Shown piece after piece: positions 19,076-27,608 of a stretch of 64,000 bases of DNA. Location: contig JBAOHV010000019.1 of assembly GCA_037045265.1 (NCBI GenBank), forward strand, positions 477,105 to 541,104, in the 5' to 3' direction. Source of the stretch: JBAOHV01 sp037045265 (GTDB taxonomy: Bacteria > Actinomycetota > Acidimicrobiia > Acidimicrobiales > Microtrichaceae). A model generated the notes under the pieces. That model did not search any database. It had not been told where the DNA came from and saw only the letters and a program-made list of their open reading frames with translations. Position 1 is the first letter of the stretch; each line of letters starts with the position of its first letter. The position numbers and the translations under genes were made by a program.

Positions 19076-20599
19076 ATGCCAGACGATGCAGCCAACGGCC
19101 CCGTCGTGTTCGCGATCGACGCCGGCACCACCGGCGTCAGGGCGTTCGCCGTCGACCTCGACGGCCGTCCGGTCGGGCGCTCATACCGCGAGTTCACCCA
19201 GCAGTTCCCTCGGCCCGGCTGGGTGGAGCACGACGCCACCGAGATCTGGGAGACGACTCGGACCGTGCTCGCCGAGCTGCACTCGCAGCTCCACAGGCCT
19301 GTCGCGGCGGTGGGGATCACCGATCAGCGCGAGACTGTCGTCGCCTGGGACCGCCACACGGGATCCCCGCTGGCGAAGGCGATCGTCTGGCAGGACCGCC
19401 GCACCGCAGAAAGCTGCGACCAACTGGTCGCCGACGGTGAACTCCCGCGGATACGCCAGCTGACCGGCCTCGTGCTCGACCCGTACTTCTCGGCGTCGAA
19501 GATGCAGTGGCTGCTCCGCCATGGCGACGTGACAGCCGACGAACGTCTGGCGTTCGGAACCATCGACAGCTGGCTCCTGTGGAACCTGACCGGCGGCGAC
19601 GTTCACGCCACAGACCCATCGAACGCAAGTCGCACGATGCTCTACGACATCGGCGCCCACACCTGGTCCGAGGACCTGTGCGACCTGTTCGGCGTCCCGG
19701 TGCGGTCGCTGCCAGACGTGCTGCCGTCAGCCGGATCGTTCGGCACCACCGTCGAAGGTACGGGCCTACCCGCCGGCACACCGATCACGGGGATCGCCGG
19801 TGATCAGCAGGCATCCCTGTTCGGCCAGGTGTGCGTGCATCCCGGCATGGCGAAGAACACCTACGGAACCGGCTCGTTCGTCCTGATGAACATCGGTGAA
19901 CGCTGTCCCGAACCGGCCGAGGGGCTCCTGACGACAATTGGCTGGACCGTCCCTGCGGCCATGCTCGGCCAGCCGGGCAACCGGCTCGTAACCCACTACG
20001 CGCTCGAAGGGTCGATCTTCGTCACCGGCGCTGCTGTCCAGTGGTTGCGCGACGGATTGGGGCTCATCGACGACGCTGCAGAGGTCGGCCCCCTCGCCGA
20101 ATCGGTCGACAACAGCGCGGGACTCGTGCTGGTGCCGGCCTTCACCGGTCTCGGCTCGCCCTACTGGGACCCCTATGCCCGCGGCACTGTGATGGGGATC
20201 ACCCGAGGAGTCGGCAAGGCTCACCTGGCGCGGGCTGTGGTCGAGTCGATGGCCTATCAGACCCGCGACGTCGTGGACGCGATGACCGCCGTGTCCGGTG
20301 AGACGCTCGACGAGCTGCGAGTCGACGGCGGTGCCGCTGCGATGCAGCTGCTACTGCAGCTCCAGGCCGACCAGCTGGGAGTCCCGGTCGCCCGATCGGC
20401 GGTGGCCGAGACCACTGCGCTGGGAGCGGCGACGCTCGCGGGGCTGGGAGCCGGTCTGTGGGACACGGTCGACGACGTGCTGCACCGTTGGCGCGCAGAT
20501 GCCCGAGTCGAGCCGTCCGAGGACCGCTCGGGCGTCGATGACCACTACGCACAGTGGTGTCGGGCGGTGCAGCGCTCGCGCGGTTGGGCTCTCAGATGA
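19076..20599 (+). CDS. glpK: Glycerol kinase
   Basis: Makes sn-glycerol 3-phosphate from glycerol and ATP. The 507-residue FGGY kinase has the phosphate-binding FAIDAGTTGVRAFAVD, the glycerol-binding GITDQRETVVAWDR and IVWQDRRTAE, the FGTIDSWLLWNLTGG block, GIAGDQQASLFGQ with the catalytic Asp, NTYGTGSFVLMN, and PAFTGLGSPYWDPYARG. These are diagnostic for GlpK rather than another FGGY sugar kinase. ATG 19076 is the first sensible start. The end overlaps the convergent ACT-domain gene by eight bases. A second, more divergent FGGY kinase lies in the glpD cluster at 37.7 kb. Confidence 0.9.
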   Translation: MPDDAANGPVVFAIDAGTTGVRAFAVDLDGRPVGRSYREFTQQFPRPGWVEHDATEIWETTRTVLAELHSQLHRPVAAVGITDQRETVVAWDRHTGSPLAKAIVWQDRRTAESCDQLVADGELPRIRQLTGLVLDPYFSASKMQWLLRHGDVTADERLAFGTIDSWLLWNLTGGDVHATDPSNASRTMLYDIGAHTWSEDLCDLFGVPVRSLPDVLPSAGSFGTTVEGTGLPAGTPITGIAGDQQASLFGQVCVHPGMAKNTYGTGSFVLMNIGERCPEPAEGLLTTIGWTVPAAMLGQPGNRLVTHYALEGSIFVTGAAVQWLRDGLGLIDDAAEVGPLAESVDNSAGLVLVPAFTGLGSPYWDPYARGTVMGITRGVGKAHLARAVVESMAYQTRDVVDAMTAVSGETLDELRVDGGAAAMQLLLQLQADQLGVPVARSAVAETTALGAATLAGLGAGLWDTVDDVLHRWRADARVEPSEDRSGVDDHYAQWCRAVQRSRGWALR

Positions 20600-21218
20600 G
20601 CGCGGCCAGCGAATCCAGCACCTGCTGCTCGCGACCACGCAGCGGCGAGTGATCACGGGCCACCACCACCGCGACGGTCCCACCGGGCGGCACTGCGACT
20701 GCCACGTCGTCGAGCCCCGCACGACCCCCCTCGGTCGTCGCCCCCTGTGTGAAGGCGACGAGCCAGCCATCGCCCGGTGCATCCTCGCCGTGCCGTGCGA
20801 CGACCTGCGAGCTGGCGGTGTCGACGAGCGCGGCCCAGTCGGCGGCCAACAGTGCCACCGCGCCAACGAGCACGACGTGAGCCCGATCGGCGCCGCTCGC
20901 TTCGCCCGCACGTCGGGCGACCTCGAGAGCCATGACTGCAGGGTCGACCGGCAGCTGGGACAGCGGTCGGATGCTCTCGACGTCGACACCGTCGACCTCG
21001 CCGATCTCTGCCAGGAGCAGATCTACGAGTCCCGCGTCGGGCAGGTCGAAGATCAGCTCGTCGACCGCTCGCCCGGCCCCGCGCTCGATGATGTCGATTC
21101 CGACCACGTCAGCGCCCACGGCACCCACCCTGCTGGCCACGGCGCCGAGAGCACCGGGACGATCGGGAAGCCAGACACGGATCACATAGGCGGGCACGCC
21201 GGCCAGAGTACCGACCAC
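20592..21218 (-). CDS. ACT-domain protein
   Basis: 208-residue cytoplasmic protein. The N-terminal ~75 residues form an ACT domain (YVIRVWLPDRPGALGAVASRVGAVGADVVGIDII), which usually binds an amino acid. The rest (VVLVGAVALLAADWAALVDTA, FTQGATTEGG, VAVAVPPGGTVAVVVARD) looks like a GAF-type sensing domain, but I cannot assign it firmly. GTG 21218 or GTG 21197 (VPAYVIRVW) may be the start. It stands alone between convergent glpK and divergent tetR. It has no enzyme motif, so a ligand-sensing role is the best guess. Confidence 0.72.
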   Translation of the reverse strand: MVGTLAGVPAYVIRVWLPDRPGALGAVASRVGAVGADVVGIDIIERGAGRAVDELIFDLPDAGLVDLLLAEIGEVDGVDVESIRPLSQLPVDPAVMALEVARRAGEASGADRAHVVLVGAVALLAADWAALVDTASSQVVARHGEDAPGDGWLVAFTQGATTEGGRAGLDDVAVAVPPGGTVAVVVARDHSPLRGREQQVLDSLAALI

Positions 21219-21268
21219 TCGTGACGGGACCGTTACCTGGGCATTAAGCCGACGCCCGGAAGTGCACT

Positions 21269-21301
21269 CTTGACCGTCTGGTCAAGTGACCTTGGTAGCG
21301 T
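21269..21301 (+). promoter_or_regulatory. Likely TetR operator and promoter of the tetR gene
   Basis: CTTGACC-GTCT-GGTCAAG is a perfect inverted repeat with 7-base arms (21,269-21,286). It overlaps a -35-like TTGACC (21,270-21,275). A TAGCGT -10 element follows at 21,296-21,301, eight bases before the ATG, so the mRNA may be leaderless. Position and symmetry fit an autoregulatory TetR operator. Confidence 0.55.
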
Positions 21302-21309
21302 GAGCGGTC

Positions 21310-21900
21310 ATGTCACGACGACTTACACCGCGGGGTGAGGAACGGCGAGCCCAGCTGCTCGCTTACGCCACCCGGCGGTTCGCCGAGGACGGCTACCACC
21401 CGACCTCCGTCGCCGACATCGTCGATGGGCTCGGTGTCGGCAAGGGCGTCTTCTACTGGTACTTCTCGTCCAAGGAGGAGCTGTTCCTCGAGATCCTGCG
21501 CACGGCACAGAAGGACCTCCGCCGGACCCAGCGCAGCGCCATCTCCGAGGAGCCCGACCCGCTGTGCCGCCTCGAGTTCGGCATCCGCGCCGGCGTGCTG
21601 TGGATGGCGACCCACAGCGACCAGCGCCGCCTGTTCGAGTTCGCCCGCACCGACCAGACGTTCGCCGACGCTGTCCTGGCCGGCCAGAAGGTCCTGGTCG
21701 GCGACGCCGTCACCCACCTCCGAGCGGCCGTCGACCAGGGCCAGATACCGGACCGGGACCTGGAAGCGCTCGGCTGGGGGATCATCGGCGTCAGCAACGT
21801 GATGACCCGGGTCTACATCGACGGACGCAACGATGACCCCGAGACCGTGGCCGACATGGTCGTGGCGTTCTGCATGGAGGGTTTCGGCGGCGGCACCTGA
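21310..21900 (+). CDS. TetR family transcriptional regulator
   Basis: 196-residue repressor. The N-terminal DNA-binding domain is typical (LLAYATRRFAEDGYHPTSVA, then DIVDGLGVGKGVFYWYFSSKEEL). The C-terminal ligand domain (residues ~70-195) is helical and too variable to name a ligand. The gene sits just after a perfect palindrome that is probably its own operator. It diverges from the ACT-domain gene and converges on the GT25 gene; neither is an obvious target. Confidence 0.9.
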   Translation: MSRRLTPRGEERRAQLLAYATRRFAEDGYHPTSVADIVDGLGVGKGVFYWYFSSKEELFLEILRTAQKDLRRTQRSAISEEPDPLCRLEFGIRAGVLWMATHSDQRRLFEFARTDQTFADAVLAGQKVLVGDAVTHLRAAVDQGQIPDRDLEALGWGIIGVSNVMTRVYIDGRNDDPETVADMVVAFCMEGFGGGT

Positions 21901-21931
21901 GCAGACGGCGAAGCCGACCCGATCGGGTCGC

Positions 21932-22684
21932 CTATCTGGCGATCAGGTTGCGCAACCGCCGACGAATGGTGTGCAACAACCGGGCTGGAGCGCTGAGCTC
22001 GTCGGAATCCCTGATGAACGACACCGAACCGACGATCTCCTCGACCAGGGGGACCGGCCTGGTCAGTCGGACGATGTCGGGGTGACGGTAGGACAGCTCG
22101 GCGAACGCGCCATCCGCTCCGACACCACCCCCAGTCGCCGGAGACTCCCATACGAGAGCGTCGTACTCGTCCGCCAGACGAGCAAAACCCCGAGGTCGGA
22201 CCAGGTAGCAGGTCGTGCCGTAGATCATCCCGCGGACCTGCAGCCACGGCTCGGCCAACAGGTCTCGATCCCATGACCTCACGGGTGACCAGCCGGAGTG
22301 ACCCAGGTAGAGCAGATCCCATTCACGTCCGATCGCGTCTTCGAGAACGCCACGTAGCCGCGCAGCAGGTATCGAGAACTCCACATCGTCCTCGAGCACC
22401 ATCGTGATCAGGTGATCGGGCTGTTCCCACGCTGCGCGCAGACAGGCGCCATGGCTCTGGTAGCACCCGAACTCACCCGCGCTGTACAGGGGACCGGGGT
22501 CCGACGGGGTCACGGCGGGGAACACCTCGACCGACTCGAGTCCGACGTCGTCCAGATATGCGGTCAACCTGCGGACGTTCGCGGCACGCTGCTCCGAACC
22601 CTGCATGTGCACGACTACCGCGGCGGATGGGCAGTACCTCGACCAATCGCCTTCCCTCCTCGATCCGGTGACAACGCCCCGCAC
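21932..22684 (-). CDS. Glycosyltransferase family 25 protein
   Basis: Glycosyltransferase of the GT25 (LPS/LOS galactosyltransferase-like) family. Conserved blocks are RAANVRRLTAYLDDVGLESV, EFGCYQSHGACLRAAWEQ and the acidic MVLEDDVEF motif, followed by WDLLYLGHSG and GTTCYLVRPRGFARLAD. About 250 residues. No ATG fits; GTG 22684 is taken, with GTG 22711 as an alternative. It may glycosylate a surface lipid or protein. It runs in the same direction as the aminotransferase upstream (about 70 bases away). Confidence 0.78.
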   Translation of the reverse strand: MRGVVTGSRREGDWSRYCPSAAVVVHMQGSEQRAANVRRLTAYLDDVGLESVEVFPAVTPSDPGPLYSAGEFGCYQSHGACLRAAWEQPDHLITMVLEDDVEFSIPAARLRGVLEDAIGREWDLLYLGHSGWSPVRSWDRDLLAEPWLQVRGMIYGTTCYLVRPRGFARLADEYDALVWESPATGGGVGADGAFAELSYRHPDIVRLTRPVPLVEEIVGSVSFIRDSDELSAPARLLHTIRRRLRNLIAR

Positions 22685-22751
22685 AATGCTACCAAACGAG
22701 CCCGAGAACACCGCCCGGAGCAGCAACCGACCTGCGCAGGACGTACTCGCG

Positions 22752-23927
22752 TCAGGACAGCTTCGGCAGTGCTCGCTTCAAGTTGCGCATCGCCTGGTTC
22801 ACCCGCTGCTCGTTCTCGATGAGAGCGAATCGCACGTGCCCCTCGCCGCCCGGACCGAAGCCGACGCCCGGTGAGAGGGCGACCTGCGCCTCGCGGACCA
22901 GGAACGAGCAGAACTCCACCGACCCCATCTCGGCGTACGGCTCGGGGATCTCGGCCCAGGCGAACATCGTCCCCATCGGCGGATCGATGTGCCAGCCGAT
23001 GCGGTCGAGCCCGGTGCAGAGGCTGTCGCGACGGCGCTGGTAGATGTCGTTAACCTCGACAGGGAAGTCCGCGAGCTCGTTCATGGTCACCGTCGCGGCG
23101 ATCTGGATGGGCTGGAAGGTGCCGTAGTCCAGGTACGACTTGAGCTTGGCCAGCGCCGCGATGACCTCGGGGTTCCCGAGCATGAACGCGACCCGCCAGC
23201 CGGCCATCGAGAACGACTTGGTCATCGAGTAGAGCTCGACCGCCACGTCCTTGGCCCCTTCGGCCTGGAGGATCGACGGCGGTCGGTAGCCGTCGAAACC
23301 GAGATCCGCGTAGGCGTTGTCGTGGACCAGCAGCACTTCGTGCTCGCGGGCGAAGTCGACGACCCGCTGCATGAAGTCCAGATCGACGCACGTCGTGGTC
23401 GGGTTGTGCGGGAACGACAGGACGATCACCCGGGGCTTGGGGTGGGAGTACTCCCACTGTTCGACCATGTTGGCGAAGAACTCGTCGCCGGTACCCAGCG
23501 GGATCTCGCGCACATTGGCGCCGGCGAACAACGGCCCGAATATGTGGATCGGGTAGCTGGGCGAAGGCACCAGCGCCACATCGCCCTTCTCCAACAGGAC
23601 CCACATCAGATGGCTGAAGCCCTCTTTCGCGCCGATGGTGCTGATCACTTCGGTATCGGGATCCAGCTCGACGCCGAAACGATGCCGGTAGTAGTCCGCC
23701 GCGGCCTGTCGCAGCTTGGGAATGCCACGCGATGCCGAATAGCGGTGGTTGCGTTCGTTCTGAGCTGCCTCGCAGAGCTTCTCGACCGCGATCGAAGGTG
23801 ACGGCAGATCTGGGTTGCCGAAGCCGAGATCGATGATGTCGGCCCCGTCGCGTCGGGCGGCCACCTTCAGGCTGTCGATGATCGTGAAGACGTAAGGAGG
23901 CAGGGAGGTGATGCGACGGAACTCCAT
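22752..23927 (-). CDS. PLP-dependent aminotransferase (AlaC/AlaA-like)
   Basis: Class I/II aminotransferase of 391 residues, fold type I. The N-terminus MEFRRITSLPPYVF and LGFGNPDLPSP, then RYSASRGIPKLRQAAADYY, SFPHNPTTTCVDLDF, HDNAYADLGFDGYRPPS and the PLP Lys in SMTKSFSMAGWRVAF, match the glutamate-pyruvate transaminase (AlaC-type) group; LL-diaminopimelate or methionine aminotransferase activity is possible. The C-terminal Arg that binds the carboxylate is in GHVRFALIENE. ATG 23927 matches the family start. It lies 44 bases after the ROK kinase on the same strand. Confidence 0.87.
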   Translation of the reverse strand: MEFRRITSLPPYVFTIIDSLKVAARRDGADIIDLGFGNPDLPSPSIAVEKLCEAAQNERNHRYSASRGIPKLRQAAADYYRHRFGVELDPDTEVISTIGAKEGFSHLMWVLLEKGDVALVPSPSYPIHIFGPLFAGANVREIPLGTGDEFFANMVEQWEYSHPKPRVIVLSFPHNPTTTCVDLDFMQRVVDFAREHEVLLVHDNAYADLGFDGYRPPSILQAEGAKDVAVELYSMTKSFSMAGWRVAFMLGNPEVIAALAKLKSYLDYGTFQPIQIAATVTMNELADFPVEVNDIYQRRRDSLCTGLDRIGWHIDPPMGTMFAWAEIPEPYAEMGSVEFCSFLVREAQVALSPGVGFGPGGEGHVRFALIENEQRVNQAMRNLKRALPKLS

Positions 23928-23970
23928 GTCCGCCAACGGTAGCTGTCCACCGGGACCACCCCGGACCCGC

Positions 23971-24942
23971 TCACATCGTCGACTGGTAGGCGCCCAGGAT
24001 CGCCGCGCCGATCGCGCCCGCGTCCGGCCCGCCCGGGGTGACCATGATCCGCACGTTGCGGTCACGGACCGCTGCGGCGAACCGCGCCTCGAGATGCTCA
24101 CCGATCAGCACTTCGAGCAGTTCGCCGTGGGCGCTCAGGCCTCCGCCGATCACGACGGCGTCGGGGTCGAGCAGCATGATCACGTTGGCCACACCGAGCG
24201 CCACGTACCCGGCGAACTCGCCGAAGACCTCGAGCGCCCCCTGGTCCCCCTGCTCGAGGTGGTCGGTCACATGCTCCCCGCGGATGGCGTCGAGCGATCC
24301 GGCGGCCTGGAGCAACGACGGAGCCCGTCCCTGCTCGGCTGCGATGCGGGCCAACCGAGCGAGCCCGGTGCCAGACGCGTACGCCTCCCAGCACCCTCGC
24401 TGGCCGCACGCACAAGGTGCCCCGTCCAGGTCGATCACCATGTGGCCGGGCTCACCTGCGAAGCCGTTCGCTCCACGCAGCAGTCGCCCGTCGAGGATGA
24501 CACCTCCGCCGATCCCTGTTCCGAGGGTGATCGCCACCAGGCTCTCGGCTTCGCTGGCGAAGAGACGGTGCGCGGCGACCGCAGTGCAGTTGGCGTCGTT
24601 GTCGACCAGCGTCGGCAGGTCGAACGCCCTGCCCAGCTCGCCGGCAACGTCGACACCGATCAGCCCGGGTGTGTTGGGGGCGTGACGCACGATCCCGTGA
24701 CGGTCGACGAAGCCCGCCAGGCCGACCCCGATCGACGCCGGCACGGTCGCGTCGCGGTCGATCAGGGTGCTGACGGCCTCGATGATCGTCGTCACCACCT
24801 CTTCGGACTCGGCCATCGACTTCTTCTCGACCCGGTCGATCACCTCGGGTGGCGCACCGTGCGAGGGAAGCTCGACGAGCAGGGCACGGGTCTTCGTGCC
24901 ACCGACGTCCACTCCGATGTAGCGAGGCGAGGTCCATGTCAT
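23971..24942 (-). CDS. ROK family sugar kinase (glucokinase type)
   Basis: ROK kinase of about 323 residues. ATP site YIGVDVGGTKTRALLVEL, catalytic Asp in LVDNDANC, EPGHM with the conserved Glu that the first ROK paralogue lacks, and the zinc motif CACGQRGCWEAYASG. The second phosphate-binding loop is ITLGTGIGGGVILDG. No DNA-binding domain. It is closer to the canonical glucokinase pattern than the paralogue at 2.1 kb. Start ATG 24942; GTG 24960 is also possible. Confidence 0.88.
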   Translation of the reverse strand: MTWTSPRYIGVDVGGTKTRALLVELPSHGAPPEVIDRVEKKSMAESEEVVTTIIEAVSTLIDRDATVPASIGVGLAGFVDRHGIVRHAPNTPGLIGVDVAGELGRAFDLPTLVDNDANCTAVAAHRLFASEAESLVAITLGTGIGGGVILDGRLLRGANGFAGEPGHMVIDLDGAPCACGQRGCWEAYASGTGLARLARIAAEQGRAPSLLQAAGSLDAIRGEHVTDHLEQGDQGALEVFGEFAGYVALGVANVIMLLDPDAVVIGGGLSAHGELLEVLIGEHLEARFAAAVRDRNVRIMVTPGGPDAGAIGAAILGAYQSTM

Positions 24943-25016
24943 CGCGAGGCAGTCGATCACACCCGTTGGCCCGCTGCCACTGATGCTGGTTCACAGCGTC
25001 GGAGGGCCCTGCATTC

Positions 25017-27104
25017 TCAGAGGTCCACCCGGCCAGCCTGGTCACCGAGTGCGTCCACCCACCTGGCGGTCTCGTCGTCGTCGGCGACCAGCACGATCTG
25101 CACCAGACCCGAGAGGCGTTGCATCCGCTCGAGCACCGACGTGCGCGCATCGGAAGCCAACGGCACTCCCTCGATCAACATCGGTACCGACCCGACGAAG
25201 GAAACGGAGCGTTGACGGGCGACCCTCGCGATGAGCTTCCACTCGAGCGTCTCCGCGTCGTCTGCACCAGGTCGGTCGTCGGTTGTCGCCGTCCCCACCG
25301 ATGTGCGCCCCCAGCGCGGCGGCACCGGTGGTGGCACGATCGCCGCGTCAGCGGCTGCGATCCGTGCGAGCAGCTCCCGTTCGTGGTCGCGCAACTCCAG
25401 CTCCTGGGTTCGCAGGTCTGCCAGCCGTGCAGTCGCCTCGTCGTGTGCCCTGACACGTTCCTGGGTGGCCGCGAGACGATCGAGCGCTTCGTCCAGCTCC
25501 GACTCGACCTGCGCCCAGCGGCTGATCCGATCCATCTCTGCCGCACCGTCGACCTCGCCCAACAGCCGTTCCAGCTCGACCACGGCGGTCTCGGAGTCGC
25601 GAATCCAGGCTGCGACCTCGTCGAACCATCCGAGCAGGCGATCCGCCCCTTCGTCGCCCGGCACATCACCGGTCGGGTTCTCGGCCGGAAGCGGCGGCAT
25701 CGACGCGACCGTCACCGGACCACCGGGGACCGTGGGAGCGAACGACGACGCCGCGTTCCACGCAGCGGTCGTTGCCTCGACGAGCGCCAGCTGCGCGGCT
25801 TCCATCGCTGCTGAGTCGACCAGCAAGCGCGAACGCAGGTCGTCGATGAGCTGCTCGACACCCTCGACCGACCCCTCGACCGGGCCGGTTCCGCCGTGCA
25901 CCGGGACGGACCGACCGTCGCCCAGGCGATCGACGCCGCGCCGGATCAGCTGCGCCAGGTCGTCGCGGGCCGCGGCCAGCTCTGACGGAGCCACCGCTCC
26001 TCCGGAGACCTCGGCCAGCACCCCACGGAGTCGGCGCTCCTCCCCCACTGCACGCTCGAGCTCCTCGGCGCGGTCCAGCTCCACGCGCACCGACGGGATG
26101 CCCATCACGTATGCGCTGTAGGTGTCGAAGCCCAAGTGGTCCAACAGGATCGCCTGCTCCGAACGGAGCTCAACCAGGCGACGCTTGCTGCGCCCGCCCA
26201 GAACTCCTGACCGCTCGTCCACTGCGAAGATCTCGTCGCGGACCGCTTCGAGTCGCTGCACGACCGTGCGGTCCACCTGGGTGTTGCCAGCGTGCTCGCG
26301 TAGATCGGTCACCCATGCCGCTGCAGCCTCGAGGTTTGCTGCGGCTTCGTCGATGCGATCCGCAACAAGGCGGTCCGCTTCGCCCATCGACTCGAGTCGT
26401 GCCAGAGCGCCCGCCAACTCGCCGGCGAGCTCAATCGCGATGGAGTCGGGCTCGTCCGCCCGCCGACGATCCTCGGACCACCGTGACCGGGCCTCCTGGA
26501 GTGCCGCACCGCTGGCGACCACCGCCGCGGCCCTGTCGACGACAGCGCGCAGCTCTGCGAGCTGCGCGGCCGCCTGCAGCATGCGGGTGTCCGCCTCTCC
26601 GGGTCGACGGTCCCACTCCACACGCAACGACGCCCTGCGCGTCTCCAGAGCGTCGATCTGTCCCAGGCACACCTCGAGCGCGGCGTTCGCATAGGGGTCG
26701 AGCCCTTCTCGGACCATGTCGATCCTCGTGCCGAGCTCGGTGCGTGCCGAGGTGACCTCGCGCAACTGGGCACGCAGGGCTGCCTCGTCGTTGCTCACGA
26801 CGACCACGGGCGGTGGGAGCGTGACGCCCGACGCCGCCGACGCCGCGCCTCCGAAGTGCAGGACCGGATCCAGGCCCGGGTTCAGACCGAGCTGCTCGAC
26901 CGTGGACGGGTCCATGGAGAGGCGCACGCCGCTGACCTCGATGACCCCTGTCTCAGCGGGGGCGCCGTCGCCTGCGAGCGCACGCAAAGTGCTCCGCAGC
27001 CGGTGACGGACCTCGGGTCCGCTGCCGCGCAGCAGTGTGAGCTTCGGGTGCAGCTCCAGGGCGGTTCCGCCGGGCGCGAGTCGATCGATGTGGACGAGCT
27101 TCAT
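25017..27104 (-). CDS. SMC/RecF-like coiled-coil protein with degenerate ATPase motifs
   Basis: 695-residue protein with the overall plan of an SMC/RecF/AAA_23 ATPase. The N-terminus MKLVHIDRLAPGG...LELHPKLTLL is where RecF-like proteins go into Walker A, but the sequence is RGSGPEVRHRL without the GKS/T. Residues ~105-590 are mostly Glu/Arg/Ala-rich coiled coil with breaks (NTQVDRTVVQRLEAVRDEIF; SELDEALDRLAATQERVRAH). The C-terminus has a D-loop-like LASDARTSVLERMQRLSGLV and a beta-strand VQIVLVADDDETARWVDALG, but the Walker B acidic pair appears as MLIEG. It may be a pseudo-ATPase with a structural role. ATG 27104 follows a purine-rich RBS. It lies about 90 bases after the operon at 27.2-32.3 kb. 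Confidence 0.75.
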   Translation of the reverse strand: MKLVHIDRLAPGGTALELHPKLTLLRGSGPEVRHRLRSTLRALAGDGAPAETGVIEVSGVRLSMDPSTVEQLGLNPGLDPVLHFGGAASAASGVTLPPPVVVVSNDEAALRAQLREVTSARTELGTRIDMVREGLDPYANAALEVCLGQIDALETRRASLRVEWDRRPGEADTRMLQAAAQLAELRAVVDRAAAVVASGAALQEARSRWSEDRRRADEPDSIAIELAGELAGALARLESMGEADRLVADRIDEAAANLEAAAAWVTDLREHAGNTQVDRTVVQRLEAVRDEIFAVDERSGVLGGRSKRRLVELRSEQAILLDHLGFDTYSAYVMGIPSVRVELDRAEELERAVGEERRLRGVLAEVSGGAVAPSELAAARDDLAQLIRRGVDRLGDGRSVPVHGGTGPVEGSVEGVEQLIDDLRSRLLVDSAAMEAAQLALVEATTAAWNAASSFAPTVPGGPVTVASMPPLPAENPTGDVPGDEGADRLLGWFDEVAAWIRDSETAVVELERLLGEVDGAAEMDRISRWAQVESELDEALDRLAATQERVRAHDEATARLADLRTQELELRDHERELLARIAAADAAIVPPPVPPRWGRTSVGTATTDDRPGADDAETLEWKLIARVARQRSVSFVGSVPMLIEGVPLASDARTSVLERMQRLSGLVQIVLVADDDETARWVDALGDQAGRVDL

Positions 27105-27194
27105 GAGGACCTCGCCTCTCCGTCGGCATCTGGGGCCGGTCTCATGAGGTTCCCGACCTGACAGAGCCCGTCGCCAGAGAGGATCCGGCGGGGG

Positions 27195-27608
27195 TCAGTC
27201 GACCGCGATCCGGCGAACACGGCGGCGGGGAGACACCGGATCCGCCGCAGCGGGCTCGTCGGTGTCGCCGAAGAGCTGATCGACCGTGGCGCGCTCGCCG
27301 TCATGGGCGCTGCCGTCATCGGCGCTGCCGTCATCAGCGCTACCCGGCCGAGAGTTCTCATGCTCGGCACCTGCCGACCACGCCGCCGTCTCCCATGGCT
27401 GGAGGCGGCTGGAGGAGTCGGCCCCCGGGATCACGTTGCCCATGCCACCGCGGAGCAGGTCGACGACCTGAGAGGCCGCACCGGTGAAGCGATCGGGGTC
27501 CTCGACCATCTCCTCGGCCACGTCGAGGAAGGAACGGGCCGCGGCGAGCAGCTCGCGGGCGGCTCGTTGCAGGTGTTCCACTCCGTCAGCGGTCCGGGGA
27601 TCGTCCAT
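27195..27608 (-). CDS. Small acidic protein with SADDG repeats
   Basis: 137-residue protein not assigned to a family. Residues 1-60 are helical (GVEHLQRAARELLAAARSFL; EMVEDPDRFTGAASQVVDLL). Residues ~85-105 contain three copies of a five-residue SADDG-like unit encoded by a 15-base tandem repeat (about 27,301-27,345), then a charged tail ending RRRVRRIAVD. The start overlaps the end of the ArsA-like gene by 23 bases. Similar helical small proteins often follow ArsA-like ATPases in actinobacteria, which suggests a helper role (inference). Confidence 0.65.
   Translation of the reverse strand: MDDPRTADGVEHLQRAARELLAAARSFLDVAEEMVEDPDRFTGAASQVVDLLRGGMGNVIPGADSSSRLQPWETAAWSAGAEHENSRPGSADDGSADDGSAHDGERATVDQLFGDTDEPAAADPVSPRRRVRRIAVD

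Noticed and set aside
27301..27345. CRISPR-like or regulatory direct repeat
   Set aside because: Three 15-base copies lie in frame inside a coding sequence and encode SADDG-type units; there are no spacers.
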